Part shown: piece by piece, positions 56,633-64,000 of the stretch
Layout: each line of letters begins with the position of its first letter
Position numbering within the stretch: position 1 is the stretch's first letter
Assembly (NCBI RefSeq): GCF_019703515.2
Contig: NC_059382.1
Coordinates: forward strand, 16,037,001 to 16,101,000
DNA length: 64,000 nt
Origin: Myxocyprinus asiaticus
Taxonomy: Eukaryota > Chordata > Actinopteri > Cypriniformes > Catostomidae
Direction of reading: 5' to 3'
Made by a program: the position numbers and the translations under genes
The notes under the pieces: model-generated
Told to the model about the DNA's origin: nothing
Database searches by the model: none
What the model saw: the letters and a program-made list of their open reading frames with translations, nothing else

Positions 56633-56707
56633 GTGTCTCTGGCTTCACTTCAGATCAGGTCTAAGGAGATAATGGATGTTTCAAGTCCCAGGAAAGAAGC
56701 TTTGTCA

Positions 56708-56812
56708 ATGGAGGCCAGTTCCAAGCTGTTCTGCTGTATATCTGTGAGGCGTTGCATCCCTCTGGTATATAGAGAAGAGCTCTACCACATCCTGCACATG
56801 ACTGGACCACTG
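56708..56812 (+). CDS. slc47a1: slc47a exon 1
   Basis: MEASSKLFCCISVRRCIPLV followed by YREELYHILHMTGPL, then the donor GTATGA. The YREEL..L..L.GP pattern is the conserved cytosolic lead into TM1 of MATE transporters. The in-frame upstream ATGs at 56672 (MDVSSPRK) and 56633 could extend it. Confidence 0.85.
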
Positions 56813-59800
56813 GTATGAACTCAGGTTCTTTCTATATCTCTTAAACTCTACACACACACACACACACACACACAAACATATGGAACTGAATATAGGGGAG
56901 ACTGGGGCGTGTTATCACACTTTGTACTTTACACCTTTTTGAGTATTGAATATTTTCATGGTTATTTATTAGGGGAAAAAAAACAGTTCATAGAACACAA
57001 GTTAAGCTTTTGTGACAACATGCTCCAACTGCAGGGTAACTGCATGAACGGAACCTGCAATTGAATAGCTTGTTATAGGCTTTTTAGTTAAATTTAAATG
57101 GCAAAAGAATTATAAAACAATACATACAACACCAAAAATGTCAAATGTAACAGAAACATTTTAAAGCTTTGTTTTGGTAATTAATAACTTTTATACATTT
57201 ACAACACGTGACAACTTACCCCAGCCTGGCATCCATGAAAAATGCCCTTGTTCTGAGAACAGAGTTCAATCTTTCAGTGAAAATTTAACTTAATTATAAA
57301 CTGTAGTTTACCTGCTTTGGTCGATTGTGGATTCATTTTGTTCACTTGATTAAAGAACAACTATATAATATTGGAATTTTAGAGGATAGAATTGACAAAT
57401 ATATTCTAATTTAAATAGGCTTTGAACTAGGTGTTCAAAACCACTGCTAGAGAAAACATAAATTTGTGTATTTGACCTTTGACTCAAAACCTTGTTGTTA
57501 CTGAGATATTGTCTTTGTGACAACTTCACAGTGTGACAACTATCCCCTGTCTTTGTATATTGTCATGTTAAAAAACTCACACACACTTTTAATACTTTGA
57601 CATCACCGTCCCATCTGCAGCAGAGAGCACATCAAAGAATGAAGTCGAAAAAGAAAAACTGTCATTATTTCCACCATATGCCTCAGTGCCTCATATACTT
57701 TTCATCCACTGAGAATTCTCAGATTGTCTTTCCAGGTTGCATCGCGCATTCTGAATTACCTTCTGCCATTTGTCATAACAATGTTTTGTGGTCGCCTGGG
57801 AAACAGTGTGCTGGCTGGTTATGGAATGGCCTCAGCTGTGAGTTTATACTTCAGTCATCTTATTATCTTATTGTTCCTCTATAGTGTTACATATGTATGA
57901 AATGCAAATGTTAACACAGTGTCGTAAAGTTCAGCTACGAATGGGTTGATACAATAAGTGTATTCGGTTTTTAAGTTGCCGCACTGAAGTAGAGAATAGA
58001 TAACAAGTAGCTGATGTTTTTATTCTGATTTGTCAGACGATAAACATAACAACAGCAGCTACAGGTGGAGGGCTTGCACTGGCAGCTGACACCCTTATCT
58101 CTCAGGTATGAAAATATAATACAAAAGTATGTGGAGAAAAAACAGCTTAAGGTGTTTAGTTGGTCTAGCAAACCTACCTTAGGCTGGTTTAAGCTGATTT
58201 TCAGCAGTGATTTCATAAAAAATTGCAGCGTGTGCAGTCCAGTTCTTCTGACACTCTAAACTTAGCACAATATGAGACATTTCAGATATGCTGTGTTGAT
58301 CTGAAGATCTGACCCCATGATCTTCTCAGACCTTCGGTGGGAAGAACCTGCTGCGTGTTGGTGTCATCCTGCAGAGAAGTGTCCTGATCCTCCTGCTCTT
58401 CTGCTTGCCCTGTTGGGCTCTACTCATCAACACCCGACCAATTCTCCTCCTGCTAGGTCAAGACCCGGAGGTGGCCAGGTGACTGCTTCTGTGTCTCTTA
58501 CTCAGCTAGCTGGTGGTGGTGTGGTGACCAAAGCTCAGGACAGCTGGAAAGTTGCTAGTTAAAAATTGCTGTAAAGAGTGCGTTATGAGCTATCACCCTT
58601 GGATAGGGCAATTAACCCCATTAACCCCAGGTTAATTCTCCATGTTCTGCAGAAAAAACACAAATGAAAGCTGACCTAGTCTCATAGTGACTCTATATAC
58701 ATTTTTGTAAAACTTGTTATATGTGTCTCCATGTACAATTCCCTGCAGTTTCCAGGTGAAATGAACACTAGAGGCGCTACAACAACTGTGTGTGTAATGA
58801 CAAAAGTGTGTTTTATTCACTTTCACACAAATAATGACTTTGATGGCTGATAATGACTTTATAAATAGTTATTTTTCTCTCTATTACTCAAACCATGTTA
58901 TTTTATGATATCGAGAAATTTCTACTCTAATACATCTTTTGGAAAGCAGTACATTTTAACGCTTCTATTACAGACCCACCTACATATATACACTTATTCC
59001 AGAATTAACTTTCATGGTAGCTCACCTGACAGAGCATTGAACTTCGAATCGGAGGACTGCAGTTCAAGTCTAGCCATGACCTTAAGCTGATACGTAATAT
59101 CACAGAGTCTTAGAAGTGGTATGACTTGAGGTATTTGGTTCAGAAAATGTGATTTTTCATTTTGTTTCTGCATTTTAAAACACTAATGGTTAGGTTTAGC
59201 CATTGATTTGGTAAGGATGTCTTTTTTAAACATCTCATTTATATTTTAAAACACTACTGGTTATGTTTAGTCAAAAGCTTTATGTTAGGGAGGAATGTTT
59301 TAAAAACCTCCATCTAAAATTCACATTAAAACCTTGTCTGAATACGACACCATTTGTGTCGCTTTTGCGCCCCCAGCTGGACATTTCACTGGAAAACTGC
59401 AGCAAAACATGTTATACGGCACATATTTTTTGAATTGCAAAAATGTTGTCATGTTCACATAAATTTCATGAGATCAGGCTGGAAATATGGGAAATCTGTA
59501 GAGACCAAAAATGTTCAACAAATCAAAACTACACTCTGGGCATCTCTGAACATCAACTTCATTAGGATGCTTTTACAACAGTCTTGAAAGAGTTTGTATG
59601 TATGTTGGTTATAGTATGTATGCTGGCTACTTGTTGGCTGCATTTCCTTCACTATCCAATCCTACTCGTCTACTCGTTTATTTTTGTAAAGAAATTAACA
59701 CATATGCACAATTTATATGCAGGCCAGGAAAAAAATGTCAACAAATTTAGCATTTCAAGCATTCCAGTATAAGCCTTGAAATTAAAAAGGTTTTGAAGAT

Positions 59801-62004
59801 AATGAGAAACATAAATTCAGTCAAGTGTGTCCAAACATTTGACTGGTAGTGTAAATGTTGACAATGTTTTTAGGCTATGTTGTAAGTAAATGAGGCATTT
59901 TATTGTGCACAGACTGACATTCTAATACTCAATTTCACAGTGCCTTGCCCTCTATATTGCAATAATAAATGTGCTCCTTTTTCAGGATAGCTCAAATATA
60001 TGTGGTTTCTTACCTGCCAGCAGTCCCTGTGAGTCATAAAAAGCATAATGTTCCCTTTATATGCAACATTTATTTATTATATACAGTAGTTTTATATATA
60101 ATATATATACCCCACCATCAACCAATAGTGTTTCAGAATGAATGCCTTCCCTTCCCTCCTCTCTCTCTCTCTCTCTCTCGCTCTCTCGCTTTCTCTTCAA
60201 CAGGCTATGTTTTTGCATCAGCTGCAAGTAGCCTATCTCCAGAATCAGGTATGCAGTCTGTTTTGAGAGATAAATGCACCTTAGCTGAGATCTTCAAAAG
60301 CATTGTTGCATGGATGATATTAAGAATTGCCGTTCCATGCATCAGCTATCACAGCCATCCTCCAATTGTTACACTGCAGTCTTTGATGCCAGAGATCATC
60401 TTGTTGTATATGATTTGATAGGATTTGTAAATGACAGTGTGACTTGATATTAATCATTTGATGGCATGCCAAGACGGACATTTAATAAATACATTCATAT
60501 ATTTTGGTCATTGGAAAGCAATTGTAAACTCTTTCCGAGGATTAACAAAAGTGTTGAAAAAAAAACACACTTAAAACTGCAGGTGATAGAAAGGCTACTA
60601 CACATTTTCGCACAAATCTGCCCACGAATGGTTTTATTACAAACTTTGTTTTAACATCAAAACATTACACACATCACAATTAATAATGGCTGTTTTGGGA
60701 TTGTAGGGTGTGATTCTGCCTCAGATGTATGCAGCCATTGCAGCCAACATTGCCAATGTGATGACAAACTACATCCTCCTCAACTGGTTAGACCTTGGCT
60801 TATAGTAAGTCTAAGAAAGCTTCATCCCTGTCATTCATTTACACACTGTATATTTGTTGATTACCATGATCCTGGTCAGGGTTCATCAATACAAAGATAT
60901 ACAGTACAGTACTAGTTTCATACCAGACCGGTATTACAATTGTTTGTTTTTCTGGTCTTTGTATTTCAGTGGATCCGCAGCTGCCAATACCATCTCTCAG
61001 ATCTATATTTGTGTTTTCCTCTATTTGTATATTCGCTGGAAGAAGCTGCACATTGATACATGGGGAGGTGAGATGAGGTTATCTAGCTAACCAATAAATC
61101 AGACAATATTCTTCAATGTTCAACATTTACTCAGTTAAGGCAAGGCAAAGCGTGCTTATTTACAGTATATATACAGTAGCACATTTCATACACAATGGTA
61201 ATTCAAGTGCTTTACATAGACATGGTTAAGAGCAGGATAAATAAAAACAAACAATACACAATTTTAAAAATCATGTTAGAACAAGAAATAAGAAACAAGA
61301 GCAAAAAGAAATACATTTATTTATAATTAAAATGAACAAATAGGGAAAAAAGGAAATACATAAATGGCATACACTGAAATAAAATAATAAAGAACAATCA
61401 GTAAAATCACTTGCACACCATCACACACGCATGCAACATAACAGCTGCAGTAGTAGTTTATGTACATAGCACATTTTATACATAAGTTACACTTCAGTGT
61501 TCTTTGTACAAGCATAATGATAAAAGACAATTGTTACTGTAAATTATTAGAAATTAACATCAAAGAGGAAGACAGCATTAAGCGCACTTATTAAAAAAGT
61601 GCTTATTATCTGTGATATCTGCAGTTATCTCTTCCCATCACAGGCTGGTCATGTGACTCACTTCAGCAGTGGGATGGGTACATGAAACTGGCCATCCCCA
61701 GTACCATGATGATCTGCTTTGAGTGGTGGATATATGAGGTTGGAGGTTTCTTAGCAGGTGCTTTCTAAAGACTACAGTCAAAAAGAATCATTAGTATTTT
61801 TCACGCATGATTGCTACAAGACGAAAGAAGCTTGTCGTAGACTTGTGTAAATGATTTAATGAGAGAATCCACTCAAATCTAACAGCATAATACAATAATA
61901 CTATCAAACGCACTCACTTGTGTCTGTTTATTTCAGGCATGCTGAGTGAGTTGGATCTGGCAGCTCAACATGCAGTCATTATGCTGGCTTTCATAAACTA
62001 CATG
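56708..62004 (+). CDS. slc47a1: MATE-family multidrug and toxin extrusion transporter, 5' part (10 exons)
   Basis: SLC47 (MATE) proteins are multi-span membrane antiporters exporting organic cations in exchange for protons, typically at apical kidney and liver membranes. Ten exons (56708-56812, 57736-57837, 58037-58105, 58330-58478, 59986-60028, 60204-60248, 60707-60804, 60970-61067, 61644-61757, 61937-62004) join in phase through roughly the first eight helices. Matches to human MATE1 include FCGRLGN, DTLISQ, GVILQRSVLILLLFCLPCWA, GVILPQ and FEWWIYEVGGFLAG. Downstream exons lie past 64000. Two further in-frame ATGs at 56633 and 56672 make the start uncertain; 56708 gives the usual short N-terminus. 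Which fish SLC47A paralogue this is cannot be settled here. Confidence 0.9.
56813..57735. other. slc47a intron 1 with probable inverted-repeat element
   Basis: GAGACTGGGGCGTGTTATCA near 56898 is mirrored by TGTGACAACTATCCCCTGTC near 57532, suggesting a MITE-like element of about 0.66 kb. A CA microsatellite lies at 56850-56876. Confidence 0.5.
56893..57555. mobile_element. Probable MITE with GACTGGGG ends
   Basis: Terminal phrases GGGGAGACTGGGG..TATCACAC and GTGTGACAACTATCCCCTGTC are imperfect inverted repeats. An internal copy (GTGACAACTTACCCCAGCC near 57207) suggests a compound structure. No target duplication was confirmed. Confidence 0.5.
57736..57837 (+). CDS. slc47a1: slc47a exon 2
   Basis: VASRILNYLLPFVITMFCGR then LGNSVLAGYGMASA, between the acceptor TTTCCAG and the donor GTGAGT. 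It covers most of TM1 and the FCGRLGN loop, both highly conserved in MATE proteins. Confidence 0.93.
58037..58105 (+). CDS. slc47a1: slc47a exon 3
   Basis: TINITTAATGGGLALAADTL plus ISQ, between the acceptor TTTGTCAG and the donor GTATGA. The DTLISQ end of TM2 is diagnostic. Confidence 0.93.
58330..58478 (+). CDS. slc47a1: slc47a exon 4
   Basis: TFGGKNLLRVGVILQRSVLI then LLLFCLPCWALLINTRPILL and QDPEVA, ending with two bases of an arginine codon before the donor GTGACT. It spans TM3 and the following loop. Confidence 0.95.
58650..59515. repeat. Probable old mobile element in slc47a intron 4
   Basis: CCAGGTGAAATGAACACTAG near 58751 resembles, in mirror, CCAGCTGGACATTTCACTGG near 59374. The structure has a tRNA-like segment in the middle (59014-59083). 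I remember similar compound repeats in cyprinid introns but cannot name the family. Confidence 0.35.
59014..59083 (+). other. tRNA-like sequence, degenerate
   Basis: The segment from TCATGGT to GCCATGA forms a seven-pair acceptor-like stem and contains a D-arm-like GCTC..GAGC and a TTCAAGT T-loop. The anticodon and T stems pair poorly, so it is a tRNA-derived relic or SINE head rather than a working tRNA. Confidence 0.35.
59775..59852 (-). mobile_element. Tc1-type MITE terminal fragment
   Basis: GATAATGAGAAACAT..CCAAACATTTGACTGGTAGTG matches the end of the MITE at 350-531. Only one terminus is present. Confidence 0.6.
59986..60028 (+). CDS. slc47a1: slc47a exon 5
   Basis: A short 43-bp exon: its first base completes an arginine codon, then IAQIYVVSYLPAVP, followed by the donor GTGAGT. 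It corresponds to the start of TM4 in MATE1 (LTQTYVTIFIPALP). Confidence 0.9.
60160..60200. repeat. CT microsatellite forming the polypyrimidine tract of exon 6
   Basis: A CT run interrupted by CG, ending just before TTCAACAG, the acceptor of exon 6. Confidence 0.9.
60204..60248 (+). CDS. slc47a1: slc47a exon 6
   Basis: A 45-bp exon reading AMFLHQLQVAYLQNQ, phase 0 both sides, donor GTATGC. It matches ATFLYMLQVKYLLNQ of MATE1. Confidence 0.92.
60707..60804 (+). CDS. slc47a1: slc47a exon 7
   Basis: GVILPQMYAAIAANIANVMT then NYILLNWLDLGL, ending with two bases of a tyrosine codon before GTAAGT. TM5 region; the AANxxNxxxNY pattern is conserved. Confidence 0.94.
60970..61067 (+). CDS. slc47a1: slc47a exon 8
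   Basis: GSAAANTISQIYICVFLYLY then IRWKKLHIDTWG, ending with one base of a glycine codon before GTGAGA. TM6 and the following cytosolic loop; KKLH..TWGGW is conserved. Confidence 0.94.
61131..61520 (-). mobile_element. LINE 3' tail relic in slc47a intron 8
   Basis: AAGGCAAGGCAAAGC..GCACATTTCATACACAATGG and AATTCAAGTGCTTTACATAG are the reverse complement of a common fish L2-type tail. A second worn copy (GTTTATGTACATAGCACATT) lies at 61455-61475. Confidence 0.6.
61644..61757 (+). CDS. slc47a1: slc47a exon 9
   Basis: WSCDSLQQWDGYMKLAIPST then MMICFEWWIYEVGGFLA. The two glutamates in FEWWIYEVG align with Glu273 and Glu278 of human MATE1, residues needed for transport. Acceptor CATCACAG, donor GTGCTT. 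Confidence 0.95.
61937..62004 (+). CDS. slc47a1: slc47a exon 10 (last visible)
   Basis: GMLSELDLAAQHAVIMLAFI then NYM, followed by GTAATT. By counting from Glu278, the methionine of VIMLAF occupies the position of human Glu300. The next exon must lie beyond 64000 or remain unseen in 62005-62486. Confidence 0.93.
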
Positions 62005-62199
62005 GTAATTTAAGCCCCAATATTTCTCCAATTATAAAGTTCCCTAAAGAATATGATAGATAATTCCCTTGTGGTTTGCCACATAACTAGGCAAACTAAA
62101 ATATATAAAAACAGTGTTCACAACACAGTGAATATACTCTTCAGCAAGAACTTATAAAGTATGAACAACATATTTACTACGTTTACATACCCTTTCAAA

Positions 62200-62485
62200 A
62201 AAGTTAAGTGACAGTACCATGGAACAGTGACAGTAGATGCAGTATAATGTCATAGTACTGTGACATCTACCATAGTACTGAAATTCACACACCATTGTAT
62301 TTATATGGCTCTTCAGGGTACTTCCCAAAAACCATGGTAGTAACTTGGTACATGTCCAAATATTCATGGTAGTACTATGGTACAATACATGTCCAAAAAC
62401 ATAGTAGTATCATTGTATGTATCCAAAAAATAAATAAATAAAATTATGCTACATGTTTAAAAAAAACATGATAGTATTATGGTAT
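62200..62485. repeat. Degenerate ATGGTAGTACTATGG repeat
   Basis: Recurrent CATGGTAGTA, ACATGTCCAAA and CATAGTACTG phrases in imperfect tandem array, ending where the Tc1 element inserted. Confidence 0.65.
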
Positions 62486-62486
62486 A

Positions 62487-64000
62487 CAGTGCATCCGGAA
62501 AGTATTCACAGTGCTTCACTTTTTCCACATTTTGTTATGTTACAGCCTTATTCCAAAATGGATTCAATTCATTATTTTCCTCAAAATTCTACAAACAGTA
62601 CCCCGTAATGACAACGTGAAAGAAGTTTGTTTGAAATCTTTGCAAATTTATTAAAAATAAAAAACGAAAAAAATCACATGTACATAAGTATTCACAGCCT
62701 TTGCTCAATACTTTGTTGAAACACCTTTGGCACCAATTACAGCCTCAAGTCTTTTTGAGTATGATGCTACAAGCTTGGCACACCTATTTTTGGGCAGTTT
62801 CTCCCATTCTTCTTTGCAGGACCTCTCAAGCTCCATCAGGTTGGATGGGGAGCGTCGGTGCACAGCCATTTTCAGATCTCTCCAGAGATGTTCAATCAGG
62901 TTCAAGTCTGGGCTCTGGCTGGGCCACTCAAGGACATTCACTGAGTTGTCCCATAGCCACTCCTTTGTTATCTTGGCTGTGTGCATAGGGTCGTTGTCCT
63001 GTTTGAAGATGAACCTTCGCCCCAGTCTGAGGTCCAGAGCGCTCTGGAGCAGGTTTTCATCAAGGATGTCTCTGTACATTGCTGCATTGATCTTTCTCTC
63101 GATCCTGACTAGTCTCCCAGTTCCTGCCACTGAAAAACATCCCCACAGCATGATGCTGCCACCACCATGCTTCATGGTAGGGATGGTATTGGTCAGGTGA
63201 TGAGCGGTGCCTGGTTTCCTCCAGACATGACGCTTGCCATTCAGGCCAAAGAGTTCAGTCTTTGTTTCTCATGGTCTGAGAGTCCTTCAGGTGCCTTTTG
63301 GCGAACTTCAGGCAGGCTGTCATGTGCCTTTTACTGAGGAGTGGCTTCCGTCTGGCCACTCTACCATACAGGCCTGATTGGTGGAGTGCTGCAGAGATGG
63401 TTATTCTTCTGGAAGGTTCTCCTCTCTCCACAGAGAAATGCTGGAGCTCTGTCAGAGTGACCATCGGGTTCTTGGTCACCTCCCTGACTAAGGCCCTTCT
63501 CCCCCGATCGCTCAGTTTGGCCGGGCGGCCAGCTCTAGGAAGAGTCCTGGTGGTTCCAAACTTCTTCCATTTACGAATGATGGAGGCCACTGTGCTCATT
63601 GGGACCTTCAATGCTGCAGAAATTTTTCTGTACCCTTCCCCAGATCTGTGTCTCAATAGAATCCTGTCTCGGAGGTCTACAGACAATTCCTTGGACTTCA
63701 TGGCTTGGTTTGTGCTCTGACATGCACTGTTAACTGTGGGACCTTATATAGACAGGTGTGTGCCTTTCCAAATTATGTCCAATCAACTGAATTTACCACA
63801 GGTGGACTCCAATCAAGTTGTAGAAACATCTCAAGGATGATCAGTGGAAACAGGATGCACTTGAGCTCAGTTTTGAGTGTCATGGCAAAGACTGTGAATA
63901 CTTATGTACATGTGATTTTTTTCGTTTTTTATTTTTAATAAATTTGCAAAGATTTCAAACAAACTTCTTTCACATTGTCATTATGGGGTATTGTTTGTAG
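62487..64000 (-). mobile_element. Tc1-like transposon, second copy, cut by window end
   Basis: It starts CAGTGCATCCGGAAAGTATT after TA at 62485-62486 and is nearly identical to 31357-32949 along its length. The far terminus is outside the window. Confidence 0.95.
62705..63701 (-). pseudogene. Tc1-like transposase pseudogene, second copy
   Basis: The N-terminal part (148 codons from 63701; [32 protein letters not shown]) breaks at 63255 after MRNKD. The rest reads in another frame from about 63240 to a stop at 62705 ([35 protein letters not shown]). The break has the same junction as in the copy at 31357. It keeps the second and third catalytic regions but lacks the first. Confidence 0.92.

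Noticed and set aside
58317..58562. 81-codon frame starting at 58317
   Set aside because: It is the wrong frame over slc47a exon 4; the correct frame from 58330 matches MATE transporters and the neighbouring phases.
31624..63938. CRISPR or bacterial operon structure
   Set aside because: The repeats are transposon copies and microsatellites; gene structure is eukaryotic with GT-AG introns.

Overview
The window is vertebrate nuclear DNA and almost certainly from a teleost fish. Its coding sequence is split into short GT-AG exons, the introns are large, and the rest is dense with transposable elements: Tc1-like transposons, hAT-type elements with 8-bp target duplications, palindromic MITEs, L2-like and L1/Tx1-like LINEs, a Ty3/gypsy fragment and a tRNA-derived SINE. 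The SINE and several MITE families look like those of cyprinids (carp, minnow), so Cypriniformes is my best guess. That is recall, not a database result.

Two host genes are supported, both on the + strand and both incomplete. (1) The 3' half of a membrane-associated phosphatidylinositol transfer protein of the PITPNM/Nir family, best matching pitpnm3. Nine exons lie at 12197-12397, 13358-13506, 17450-17566, 28057-28173, 29897-30045, 36661-36810, 37196-37379, 38343-38471 and 38720-39040. They join in frame for 504 residues and a stop, covering the region after the DDHD domain, the linker and the LNS2 domain. (2) The 5' part of a MATE-family organic cation/proton antiporter (slc47a). Ten exons lie between 56708 and 62004, joining in frame, and the rest of the gene lies beyond the window. 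No other host gene was convincingly seen.

Layout. 1-2890: an L2-like LINE 3' end split by a Tc1-like MITE cluster and a dead IR/DR-type Tc1 element. 5050-10700: a nearly full-length but dead L1/Tx1-like LINE. 10771-11193: a SINE in reverse. 12197-39040: pitpnm3, with introns holding a 1.9-kb hAT, a Tc1 foldback, a gypsy gag-like fragment split from its probable LTR by a hAT, palindromic MITEs, an inverted LINE tail and a probable 5.6-kb hAT carrying a Tc1 copy. 39041-56630: intergenic or 3' UTR sequence with a hAT, many MITEs, Tc1 pieces, a second L2 3' end and a three-layer nest of insertions. 56630-62486: slc47a. 62487-64000: a second copy of the Tc1 family seen at 31357.

I found no evidence of a new multi-gene system. 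The observations most worth checking are a MITE that appears to supply the polypyrimidine tract of a pitpnm3 splice acceptor, two Tc1 copies sharing one deletion that removes a catalytic motif, a MATE paralogue in which a key TM8 glutamate seems to be methionine, and a Tc1 transposase frame broken only by three stop codons.
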